Source: Mycobacterium angelicum
Lineage (GTDB): Bacteria > Actinomycetota > Actinomycetes > Mycobacteriales > Mycobacteriaceae
DNA length: 50,258 nt
Assembly: GCF_002086155.1 (NCBI RefSeq)
Contig: NZ_MVHE01000038.1
Location: 1-50,258 of the forward strand
Direction: 5' to 3'
Position 1 is the stretch's first letter. The number at the start of each line of letters is the position of its first letter. The position numbers were made by a program, and so were the translations under genes. This document shows positions 33,204-41,272 of this stretch, in pieces. The notes beneath the pieces are model-generated. The model did not search any database, was not told the origin of the DNA, and saw nothing but the letters and a program-made list of their open reading frames with translations.

Positions 33204-33683
33204 CATGGCTATCGGAATCGAGTGTGCAGCCATGGCTTTGAGTGTGTAGCCAGGGCGGGAGAATCGCGCTACGAACGCCAAGGATTCACACTCGAAGCCG
33301 CCAGCTCACGCTCGAAGCCACGGCCCTCGGGACGGCCCGCGGGGCGGCCCGCGGCGAGCTGGGGTCTGCGACACTCATGGCTATCGGAATCGAGTGTGCA
33401 GCCATGGCTTTGAGTGTGTAGCCAGGGCGGGAGAATCGCGCTACGAGCGCCAAGGACGCACACTCGAAGCCGCCAGCTCACGCTCGAAGCCACTGCCCGC
33501 GAAGCCACGGCCCTCGGAGCGGCCCGCGAGGCGGCCCGCGACGAGCGGGGTCTGCGACAGCCCCGGCTATCGGAATCGAGTGTGCAGCTACGGCTTTGAG
33601 TGTGTAGCCAGGGCGGGAGAATCGCGCTACGAGCGCCAAGGGTTCACACTCGAAGCCGCCCCAGCTCACACTCGAAGCCAAGC
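33204..33683. repeat. Triplicated intergenic repeat with inverted GAGTGTG/CACACTC cores
   Basis: Three direct copies begin near 33204, 33376 and 33562 (periods 172 and 186; the second copy has a 14-base insertion, CTGCCCGCGAAGCC). Each holds ATCGGAATCGAGTGTGCAGC, a GCCAGGGCGGGAGAATCGCG core and a later CACACTCGAAGCC, so each can fold by pairing GAGTGTG with CACACTC. The third copy lacks the GC-rich tail. The array fills the whole gap between two convergent genes. Frames through it are open by composition only; I do not call a gene. Confidence 0.85.
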
Positions 33684-33686
33684 CAG

Positions 33687-34982
33687 CTATCCCATCACCG
33701 TGCCGGAGGAATCCGCATTGCGCTCGCGCTTACGCGAAAAGGCCCCGAGGTTGAGGTCGTGGCCGGTATGCGGACACGTGTAGTGGACGGGTTCGGCGTC
33801 GTGGTCGTGGCCACCCTCAACCGCGTCGATGATGCGGGCCAGCAGCGAACCGATGATCGGGGCGTTCTTGAATTGGTTTCCGCTGGTACCGATTCCGACG
33901 TAGAAGCCAGGCAGCGCCGTCTTGTCGTATATCGGCGTCCAATCCTCGGCGACGTCATAAACACCGGCGATACCCTTGGGCCGGTTCGGAACGGACATCT
34001 CGGGAAGCCGGCGAGCGGCGCGGGTGATCTGAGCCTCGTACCGCTCGACGGTTGGGTTCAGATTGGCCGCATCGGGATCGTCGATCCATTCGAGCGGATC
34101 ACACTCCGGCTCGGTGCCACCGACCAGCATGTTGCCCGCCGAATCGGGCCGCAGATAGACGCCCAGGTCCAAGTCACAGATCGCGGGCAACCTGCCGCGC
34201 AGCGACGCCGGCGCCGGCACGTGATGCACCTCCTGGCGCATCGGGGCCACTTCGATCGTGAAATCGCTTGTCGCGCTGACCATCCGGTTGAGGCGGCTGG
34301 ACCATGGGCCGGCCGCATTCACCAGAATGGGCGCCTCAATCGGTTCGTGTCCGTCGACCATCACACGCCACACCTCACCGACACGATCGATTGATGCGAC
34401 GTTGCGGCGGAATGCGAAGCGCGCGCCGCGGTGTGCCGCGGCCGCGGCCAGGTTGGCGGCGGCCAGGCGTGGGTCGTCGACGTATCCCCCATCGGGGTTG
34501 TACAAGGCTCCGAGGTCGCCGTGTGCGTCGCCGAAGAATTCATCGGAATCGATCGGCTTAGGCGGGTAATACGAGCCGGTGTCGATGCCGTTGACGCGCT
34601 TGGCCAGTGTTTCGGCATCCCACACCTCATACGGGATACCGGCCCGCTCGAACAGCTCGACCAACCGCCGCCGTGGGATGACCGGGACGTCGAGAAGAAT
34701 TTTGCCGCATCGGTGAAAACGCGCCATTCCGTTGGGATCTCGGTGGCCGAGGTGTTCTTCCCAGTCCTCCCAGCAGAATTTCGACTCCCAGGCAGCAGCC
34801 ACGCCTTCCCAGGTGGAGTAGCTGAAGCGGATGAGCGCGCTCGACGCGCTGGTCGATCCCATACCGGCGGCACCGGCCTTGTCGAGCACGAGCACATCCA
34901 CTCCGCGCCGCGACAACTGCAGAGCCGTGGAGCAGCCGACGATTCCGGCGCCGATGATGACGGCGTCAGCCGTGAGGGTCAT
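33687..34982 (-). CDS. FAD-dependent oxidoreductase (DAO family)
   Basis: 431 residues. The N-terminal dinucleotide fold has VIIGAGIVGCSTALQLSRRG (about 9-28) and a following acidic VLVLDKAG. A GSTSASSALIRFSYSTW segment and a late GVYDVAEDWTPIYD, FYVGIGTSGNQFKNAP match sarcosine/glycine oxidase-type enzymes. They oxidise secondary or primary amines of small amino acids with FAD, making H2O2 or passing electrons on. A 51-residue gene starts upstream on the same strand, 22 bases away. Substrate is unknown. Confidence 0.88.
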   Translation of the reverse strand: MTLTADAVIIGAGIVGCSTALQLSRRGVDVLVLDKAGAAGMGSTSASSALIRFSYSTWEGVAAAWESKFCWEDWEEHLGHRDPNGMARFHRCGKILLDVPVIPRRRLVELFERAGIPYEVWDAETLAKRVNGIDTGSYYPPKPIDSDEFFGDAHGDLGALYNPDGGYVDDPRLAAANLAAAAAHRGARFAFRRNVASIDRVGEVWRVMVDGHEPIEAPILVNAAGPWSSRLNRMVSATSDFTIEVAPMRQEVHHVPAPASLRGRLPAICDLDLGVYLRPDSAGNMLVGGTEPECDPLEWIDDPDAANLNPTVERYEAQITRAARRLPEMSVPNRPKGIAGVYDVAEDWTPIYDKTALPGFYVGIGTSGNQFKNAPIIGSLLARIIDAVEGGHDHDAEPVHYTCPHTGHDLNLGAFSRKRERNADSSGTVMG

Positions 34983-35004
34983 GCAATGACGCTAGTACGT
35001 ACCG

Positions 35005-35160
35005 CTATCGCTTGGTCTCGTCCGGAAGTTGATGGCGCGACTGGTGCAGTGCGGGCGCGTCCGGGTCCTCGCCCTGGTGGTCGAGCTGGTCCTGCTCACG
35101 ACGTTGCTCCTCGGTCGCCTTCGTCGCGTCCCTGGGCGTCGACGCTGATTGTTCAGCCAC
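35005..35160 (-). CDS. Small hydrophilic protein upstream of the DAO-family oxidase
   Basis: 51 residues from a GTG at 35160 with AGAGGAG seven bases upstream. It begins VAEQSASTPRDATKATEEQR and is very rich in Glu, Gln, Asp and Arg, with no hydrophobic stretch, so it is probably cytoplasmic and disordered. It lies 22 bases before the oxidase start and is probably cotranscribed. I recognise no family. The ribosome site and codon composition support it being real. Confidence 0.6.
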   Translation of the reverse strand: MAEQSASTPRDATKATEEQRREQDQLDHQGEDPDAPALHQSRHQLPDETKR

Positions 35161-35351
35161 GCGAATCTCCTCTGGCCGCTGACAAGTGAACTACCGGCCA
35201 GGATCCCCGGATATGCCCGCGGCCAAACCGGCTATCGCGGTGTTGCATCACGGCTCCACCGCCGTTACGATCTGCGATGTGATCCGTATCACGGCTCTCT
35301 ATGAACCGCTATACGGTCCCAGGCTAATTTTCGAATCAGGAGTAAACCGAT

Positions 35352-35582
35352 ATGAGTCTTCGCAGCACCACCACATACGCGCTGCTGGCCCTGAGCGCCC
35401 TGGCCGCGGCGGGCTGGCTGGCCTACAACCCGGCTGACATCGCGACCGCCACGCAGAGCACGACGTCGCCGTCGACGTCGGTTCCGACGACGACCCCGAC
35501 CCCGCTCACCACGCTTCCGCCGCCATCGACGCTCTCGGCTCCGCCGGCCCCGTCCGCGCCGCCGGCGCCGCCGCTGCCCTAA
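35352..35582 (+). CDS. Small exported Thr/Pro-rich protein
   Basis: 76 residues. An N-terminal hydrophobic segment (TTTYALLALSALAAAGWLAY, about 6-25) is followed by a Ser/Thr/Pro-rich tail ending in Pro-Ala repeats. AGGAG lies about ten bases ahead of the ATG. Probably anchored or secreted and O-glycosylated like other mycobacterial Thr/Pro-rich proteins. No function known. Confidence 0.7.
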   Translation: MSLRSTTTYALLALSALAAAGWLAYNPADIATATQSTTSPSTSVPTTTPTPLTTLPPPSTLSAPPAPSAPPAPPLP

Positions 35583-35651
35583 TCTCGGGCAGCCCAAGGC
35601 GATCTGGAAGGGATCGCGTGCGCCGCGGCGGTTTTTGCGGTAAGTCATTCG

Positions 35652-36374
35652 ATGATGAGCCGCGTACGAGTGTTTTGCGCCACGGTCGCAGTTGCCGTGC
35701 TGGCGATGTCGACGGCAACGACCGCACGCGCCGACTCGGGTGTGTCCAACGGCCAAACCTATGGCGTGACAACTCCCTCGATCACCGGGTCTACGCCGGA
35801 TAATCGCGGCCATTGGAGCGCCCAGGCGGGCCAGCTCTCCGGCGGTGATGCGGGCGTGCGGGACGCGTTCAACCAAGCCAGCACCGCGTCAGCGCGTGGT
35901 CAGATCGATCAAATACTCGCCGCTTCGAGCCCCGACGTCGAATGGTCCTTCGAATCCAAATCGACCGTGACATTCCGTGCGGCCGCGATTGCCGAAGTCG
36001 TCGAGGGCGTTTACTACGCCAAAAGGGCCGCACACGGAAGCAGCTCGGTGAGCACCGTCGTCATCGACAGCCGGTCGGCCAAACCCATCACCTTGGCCGG
36101 ACTGTTCAGCAACGAACAAGCCGGCCTGAACCGGCTTTCGCAGCAAACCAAGCTCATCTTCCCGCAGGTTTACGGCGGCCCCGCGCCGATGCCCGACGAA
36201 CAGGGAAACAAACCGATTGCGGAGAACTTCGCCAACTGGATCCCCACGCCAACCGGAATGCAGCTCCATTTCACCGACTACCAGTTCGGCCACGGGCTAC
36301 CGGTGATCACCGTGCCCTGGTCCGCACTCAGTGACGTACTGGCCCCCGACATGGCGGCCCTGACGCACGATTGA
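35652..36374 (+). CDS. Secreted DUF3298 / RsiV-family protein (MPT64-like class)
   Basis: 240 residues. A cleavable signal (VFCATVAVAVLAMSTATTARA, cut near residue 27) leads to a mature domain with FRAAAIAEVVEGVYYAKRA, PITLAGLF and WIPTPTGMQLHFTDYQFG, the pattern of the DUF3298 family that includes mycobacterial MPT64 and TB22.2. Those are secreted antigens without known enzymatic activity. A second ATG one codon on is an alternative start. It converges on the PE-like gene with two bases between stops. Confidence 0.8.
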   Translation: MMSRVRVFCATVAVAVLAMSTATTARADSGVSNGQTYGVTTPSITGSTPDNRGHWSAQAGQLSGGDAGVRDAFNQASTASARGQIDQILAASSPDVEWSFESKSTVTFRAAAIAEVVEGVYYAKRAAHGSSSVSTVVIDSRSAKPITLAGLFSNEQAGLNRLSQQTKLIFPQVYGGPAPMPDEQGNKPIAENFANWIPTPTGMQLHFTDYQFGHGLPVITVPWSALSDVLAPDMAALTHD

Positions 36375-36376
36375 GG

Positions 36377-37003
36377 TTAAGCCAGGCGCTCGCCCGGTTG
36401 CAGCTGCTCAGCGGCCTCGCGATCGTCCTCTTCGGCGGGCTCGGTGGCCGAGACCAGGCCCGGCTTGGAAGCACCCGCCGGGGCACCCGAACCCATCCCG
36501 CTGCCCAGCGGAGCGGCACCACTCATCGCCGACGAACCGGCGTTGGCGGCCGTCGAAACCATCGGCGACGACGACGCCTCCACCACCTGAGACACCAGCG
36601 GAGTCCGCGCCAGCGCTTCGGCCGGCGCCTTGGCCGCTCCCAGGAGCCCGCCGCCCACCGTCGAACCACCGGCCGCTGCCGGGCGGGACATGGTCGCGGC
36701 GCTGGTCATGAGCACGCCGGCGGCGTTGACGTCGGAATCGCTGTACATGCGAGCGATATCGGTCAGCGCCGTGCCGGTGCGCATGAGCTCTTCTTGAGCC
36801 GCGGTGTTCGACGCCAGCATGGAGGCTGCTTCCTGGGCAAACGCCAGCACGGCCTGCGCAGAAACCTCTTCGGCGCCGGCGGGAATCAGCCCGCTCAGCA
36901 CCGACGTCGCCGCCGTGGTTCCGGCACTGACACCCTGGCTGCCGATGTCGACCAACTGCGAGCCGATGTCACCGGCGGCCGGGTCGTGGGACATGGAATC
37001 CAT
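36377..37003 (-). CDS. PE-like type VII secretion substrate (long form)
   Basis: 208 residues. The first 100 resemble a PE/Esp helical hairpin: AAGDIGSQ, PAGAEEVSAQAV, EELMRTGTALTDIARMYSDSD, with export motif YxxxD at Y87-D91. The second half is Ala/Gly/Ser/Pro-rich and ends in an acidic tail (PAEEDDREAAEQLQPGE). It shares its N-terminal pattern with the divergent gene at 37261, so the two are paralogues. Probably exported by an ESX system as a partner pair; which ESX is unknown. Confidence 0.7.
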   Translation of the reverse strand: MDSMSHDPAAGDIGSQLVDIGSQGVSAGTTAATSVLSGLIPAGAEEVSAQAVLAFAQEAASMLASNTAAQEELMRTGTALTDIARMYSDSDVNAAGVLMTSAATMSRPAAAGGSTVGGGLLGAAKAPAEALARTPLVSQVVEASSSPMVSTAANAGSSAMSGAAPLGSGMGSGAPAGASKPGLVSATEPAEEDDREAAEQLQPGERLA

Positions 37004-37260
37004 TTACCTACTGCTCCTGTCTATCGAGGCATCGGCGGTAACGGCGACCGCCGGGCAAAACCGGCGGTCAACAGGCCCGATGCACAAGACGATGGGTCAA
37101 TTCTAAACCGGGTGCGGGGGTGACCCAGTCACCAAAATGGCCTTAGGGGCTCCACCCCCACGGATCGGTGAGCACAATGCGCAAAACCAGGTAATCGCTG
37201 GTAACTCCGACTTTCGTGCACAAGCGCGACGCCGCTATCGCGCCGCCATAGCTTGGGTCC

Positions 37261-37584
37261 ATGCAATCCATGTCATTTGGTCCGGCGGCCGGCGATATCG
37301 GCGGACAGGTCGTCGAACTGGGAAAAAGCGCCCTCGAGGCGGCCGGGAAAGCCGCGGCCTCGGTGACCGGACTGGCTCCCGCCGGCGCCGACGAGGTGTC
37401 CGCGCAGGCGGTCACGGCTTTCCACTCGGAGGCCGCCTCGGCGCTGGCCGCCAACCAGGCGGCCCAACAAGAACTGGTGCGCACGGGTACGGCGTTCACC
37501 CAGATCGCGCAGACCTATACCGACGTCGACCAGGCAGCCGCCAGCACCCTGGTGTTCGGCGCTAATCCGGCGATCGGCCGCTGA
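37261..37584 (+). CDS. PE-like type VII secretion substrate (short form)
   Basis: 107 residues. It begins MQSMSFGPAAGDIGGQ and shares APAGADEVSAQAV, AAQQELVRTGTAFTQIAQTY and YxxxD (Y86-D90) with the longer divergent neighbour, but lacks that protein's C-terminal tail. The two starts are 257 bases apart with nothing else recognisable between them. Heterodimer formation is a reasonable guess for such a pair. Confidence 0.7.
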   Translation: MQSMSFGPAAGDIGGQVVELGKSALEAAGKAAASVTGLAPAGADEVSAQAVTAFHSEAASALAANQAAQQELVRTGTAFTQIAQTYTDVDQAAASTLVFGANPAIGR

Positions 37585-37715
37585 CCCGCCGTCTGGGGCG
37601 ATGCGGCAGGACTGGTGACTTCACTGATTCGAGGCGCGCCCGCCGGCGCGACGCTGTGGCGGTGCTGGATGAACAACCGGCAGAAGAAAGCCCCCGTCGC
37701 CCAGGAGGACAGGCC

Positions 37716-39407
37716 ATGGCAGCACCGCTCACCCACCGCCCGACACCGGCGGCGGACACGGAGAAGTTGACGATTCGCATGCTGCTTGACGAGCCGCTGA
37801 TGTCCAGCGCCCGCGTGGTGGCCGGCCGCGAGCAAGTCGATCGCGTGTTGACGTGGATGCTGCCGCTGACCGAAGTTCCGCCCCGACCGGACTCACTGGA
37901 AGATGTCGCGCTCTATGCCCGCCCCGAGGCATTGCTGGCCAACGGCACCATGCTGACCGCCATAGCAGCCCGGGGCGCCACGGTGCTGGTGGTCGACGGC
38001 CCGATCCCAACCGACTTCCCGCGCGCCGGACTGCCCGGCACTCTCGTGGTGATCGAGATGGCCTTCCCGGTGGGTTTTGCCGCCCTCAACCGGCTGCTGG
38101 CCGAGCGGACGCTGAGCCGGGAACTGCAGTCGATGCGCTACTCCACACAGGTGTATGCGTCCCTGTCGGGGCTGTTCCATCGCGGGGCTGGCCTGCAGAT
38201 GCTGGTGCGCGAAGTGTCCAATCTGGCCCGCAATGCCGCACTGGCACTCAACGCCCGCGGCCAGGTCGTAGCCCAGAACGGACTGGCCGCCGAAGCCGTC
38301 GAGACGCTGTCGGGTTCGGTGCGGCGCATGCTGTCGACGGGCGTGACCGCCGCGCAACGCTGCATCCAACACAATGTTCGCGTGGCCAAGGTCGCCGGCC
38401 CCCGGGACAGCGTATGGACGTGCGTCGCCAGCACGATCCAGTTCGGGAAGGCACCCCAGGGTTGGGTCGTGGTCCTGGTCCCCAGCGACAACGTCGCCCC
38501 CCAGGACCTGGTGCGCCACCGCATCGTCACCGAACAGGCAACAGCGGTGATCGGCTCGGAGATGCTGCGCCAGCGCAGTGTCGATGAAGCCGAAGAGCGT
38601 GCCCGCGGCGACTTCATCCAAGCCCTGGTCCACGGCAGCTTCTCCAGCGAGCACGAACTGCGCGCCCGCGCCGACCACCACGAAATCGATATCGACTCCC
38701 CCTTTGGGGTTTTCGTCGCCTACGGCGTCCTCCCCCACCCCGTGGACAATCCGGCCGCCGGCATGATCCGGCTGGCGCGCTACGCCGCCAACATCTGCGC
38801 CGAATCCTCGGTGCGCACCGACGCCACCGTCATGGGCGATGTGCTGGTGGTGGTGCGCACCCTGCGCGACGGCGACGACGCGGCGCTGGTACAGCAGATG
38901 ACCGACTTCGCAAACTCGATGCACCGTGAACTTGAGCAGCGCTGCCGCGCTTCGGTGGCCGTCGCCTACGGCCGGCCCTCACCCGGTGCCCACCGGGTGT
39001 CCGACAGCTACCGCGAGGCCCGCATCGCGCTGGGCATCGCCCGCCGGCTCGGACGCACCAGCGCCATCTCCTACCAGGAGCTGCGCAGCTTCACCATGTT
39101 GGCCGAGATCGCCGACACGCCAAACAGCCGACAATTGATCCAGGAGTTCGTCGAGCCGCTGCGCGGAGGGCACAACCTGCTCGAGACGTTGACCAGCTAC
39201 CTGTCCCTCGGCGGCAACGCCACCCTTGCCGCCCGTGCCCTCAATGTCCACCGCAACACGATGCTGGCAAAACTCGACCGGATCTCCGAGACGATCGGCC
39301 TGGACATCCGCGAACCGGAGAACCAATTCACGCTGTGGCTCGCCATCCGGCTCAACCTGCTGGCCGAGGTCACGGCGGCCACCGATCGCGAGGCCAGTTT
39401 CCACTGA
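37716..39407 (+). CDS. PucR/CdaR family transcriptional regulator
   Basis: 563 residues from the ATG at 37716, seven bases after AGGAGG; an in-frame start at 37656 lacks a ribosome site. Residues 15-130 match the PucR N-terminal purine-catabolism domain (TIRMLLDEPLMSSARVVAG). A middle GGDEF-like region follows, and the C-terminus has TLTSYLSLGGNATLAARALN VHRNTMLAKL, the PucR helix-turn-helix. Such proteins activate nitrogen or carbon source genes. No clear target is adjacent; the PE-PPE pair starts 230 bases downstream. Confidence 0.9.
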   Translation: MAAPLTHRPTPAADTEKLTIRMLLDEPLMSSARVVAGREQVDRVLTWMLPLTEVPPRPDSLEDVALYARPEALLANGTMLTAIAARGATVLVVDGPIPTDFPRAGLPGTLVVIEMAFPVGFAALNRLLAERTLSRELQSMRYSTQVYASLSGLFHRGAGLQMLVREVSNLARNAALALNARGQVVAQNGLAAEAVETLSGSVRRMLSTGVTAAQRCIQHNVRVAKVAGPRDSVWTCVASTIQFGKAPQGWVVVLVPSDNVAPQDLVRHRIVTEQATAVIGSEMLRQRSVDEAEERARGDFIQALVHGSFSSEHELRARADHHEIDIDSPFGVFVAYGVLPHPVDNPAAGMIRLARYAANICAESSVRTDATVMGDVLVVVRTLRDGDDAALVQQMTDFANSMHRELEQRCRASVAVAYGRPSPGAHRVSDSYREARIALGIARRLGRTSAISYQELRSFTMLAEIADTPNSRQLIQEFVEPLRGGHNLLETLTSYLSLGGNATLAARALNVHRNTMLAKLDRISETIGLDIREPENQFTLWLAIRLNLLAEVTAATDREASFH

Positions 39408-39636
39408 CGCCACTCAGCTTGCCCGGCGGCGGGCCAAACCGCCCAGACGCGCAGAGCAAATCACAGCGAAACCGGGGTGCGTTGACCAAACGACGAAGTA
39501 CCCTGCACTAGAGAGTGCCTTCCGCTGCGGATCTGCGACGACATCTGAATATCCAATTCCGTTCTGTGGCAGGCACTTCGGCGTATGTGCGGAAGGTACG
39601 GCCGAATGGGAGATGCTCGTCAGTTAGGAGACACGG

Positions 39637-39936
39637 ATGTCTTTTGTGGTCACCCAGCCAGAGACCTTGGCAGCAGCGGCTGGGAACTTGCAGGGGATCG
39701 GTTCTGCGGTCTCCGCTGAGAGTGCGGCCGCATTTGCCCCGACGACCGGGGTGACTCCCGCTGCTGCCGACGAGGTTTCCGCTCTGACCGCGGCGCGATT
39801 CGTCGCCCATGCGCAGCTGTATCAGGCGATGAGTGCACAGGCCACGGCGATTCACGACATATTCGTGACCACACTGGCGGCCAGCGCCGACTGCTATGCG
39901 GACACCGAGAACGCCAACGCGATCGCGGCCGGCTAA
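39637..39936 (+). CDS. PE family protein (PE7-like)
   Basis: 99 residues, a full PE domain and nothing more: MSFVVTQPETLAAAAGNLQG at the start, PAAADEVSAL in the turn, export motif YADTE (Y87-E91). It is directly followed by the PPE gene, its expected heterodimer partner. From memory, the position matches PE7 (Rv0916c) in M. tuberculosis. Confidence 0.93.
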   Translation: MSFVVTQPETLAAAAGNLQGIGSAVSAESAAAFAPTTGVTPAAADEVSALTAARFVAHAQLYQAMSAQATAIHDIFVTTLAASADCYADTENANAIAAG

Positions 39937-41178
39937 ATGGACTTCGGGCAATTGCCGCCGGAGGTCAATTCGGGCCGGATGTATGCCGGTCCGGGAGCGG
40001 GGTCGATGCTTGCGGCCGCCAACGCCTGGGACGGTTTGGCCGCGGTGCTCAATTCCGCGGCGGTTTCCTATGCATCCGTGGTTGCCGGACTGGCCGCCGA
40101 ATCGTGGATGGGACCGGCTTCCGCGTCGATGGCGGCGGCGGCCGCACCCTATGCGGCGTGGCTGAGTATCGCCGCAACGCAAGCCGAGCAAACTGCGGCG
40201 CAGGCCCGTACGGCCGCCGCGGCCTTCGAGGCGGCGTTCGCGATGACGGTGCCGCCGCCACTGATCGCGGCCAACCGCAGCCAGCTGCTGTCGCTGATCG
40301 CGACCAACATTCTGGGCCACAACAGTCCGGCGATCGAGGCCTTGCAGGCCGACTACGCCGAGATGTGGGCGCAGGACGCCGCCGCCATGTACGGCTATGC
40401 GGGCGCATCCGAGGCCGCATCGACGTTGTCGCCGTTCAGCCAGCCGTCGCAGGCCGCCGACCCGGCGGCCGCGGCAGCCGGCGCCGCCGGCGCCACCACG
40501 AGCACGCAGGCGGTGCTCGGTCAGCTGTCGTCCATCGCCCCGCAAGCGCTGCAAGGGCTGGCCTCGCCCGGATCTACCGCCACGCTGCCGTCGGCGGCCG
40601 CGGTCCAGCCGGCGGCCAGCATTTCAATCCCAACTCCCATAGGGGATTTGGACATCGTCGCTTGCTATATCGCGATCACCGCGACCGCCAGCTTGGCCCT
40701 GTCGGCGGTGAACACGACCAGGCCCTGGATCTATGCCTACGGCGGCAATCACAGCCCCGCGCCCGTGCCGTCGGGCGGATTGGAACCCACCCAGGGGGAA
40801 GGCATCGCGTCCATTGCGCCGGCGCCGGGCGCCGGCGCCGGTGGCGCTGCCGCGTCGGCCGGTGTGGGCGAGGCGACCTTGGTCGGCGCGTTGTCGGTAC
40901 CACACAGTTGGACCATGGCCGCACCGGAGATCAAGCTGGCCGTCGAGTCGCTGCCCAGCAGCAGCGTCAGCCCCGCACCGATCGACATGGGCGGCGGAGC
41001 TCCGGCGGGCCTGTTGAGCGGCATGGCGCTGGCGAGCCTGGCCGGGCGCAACGCAGCCGGCACCAACCGCAGCGACATGAGCACCGGCACTGGTACAGAC
41101 GAGCAGGATCAGACCAAGCGCAAGCCCACGGTCGTCGTGATACAGAAGCCGCCGCCACCCGGTGAGCCGACGCGTTAG
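39937..41178 (+). CDS. PPE family protein, PPE-SVP subgroup (PPE14-like)
   Basis: 413 residues; the ATG abuts the PE stop codon. Residues 1-175 are the PPE domain (MDFGQLPPEVNSGRMYAGPG, with W at 96-type ESWMGPAS). The C-terminal region has LSVPHSW within a GxxSVPxxW box, marking the SVP subgroup. The end is Lys/Pro-rich (KRKPTVVVIQKPPPP). Exported with PE by ESX-5 in known cases. The position matches PPE14 (Rv0915c). Confidence 0.93.
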   Translation: MDFGQLPPEVNSGRMYAGPGAGSMLAAANAWDGLAAVLNSAAVSYASVVAGLAAESWMGPASASMAAAAAPYAAWLSIAATQAEQTAAQARTAAAAFEAAFAMTVPPPLIAANRSQLLSLIATNILGHNSPAIEALQADYAEMWAQDAAAMYGYAGASEAASTLSPFSQPSQAADPAAAAAGAAGATTSTQAVLGQLSSIAPQALQGLASPGSTATLPSAAAVQPAASISIPTPIGDLDIVACYIAITATASLALSAVNTTRPWIYAYGGNHSPAPVPSGGLEPTQGEGIASIAPAPGAGAGGAAASAGVGEATLVGALSVPHSWTMAAPEIKLAVESLPSSSVSPAPIDMGGGAPAGLLSGMALASLAGRNAAGTNRSDMSTGTGTDEQDQTKRKPTVVVIQKPPPPGEPTR

Positions 41179-41272
41179 CGAAAATGCCAGCGGCAGTTCA
41201 CCTTTCAGCGTCGACCGAAGCTGATGCCGCAGTCACAGTTTCATGTCGCCGTGCGCGGGGAATAGGCAGTGC

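Noticed and set aside
33200..33413. Short plus-strand frames through the triplicated repeat (for example 33129-33413)
   Set aside because: They repeat with the DNA unit, have no ribosome site, and encode Arg/Ser-rich strings set by base composition.
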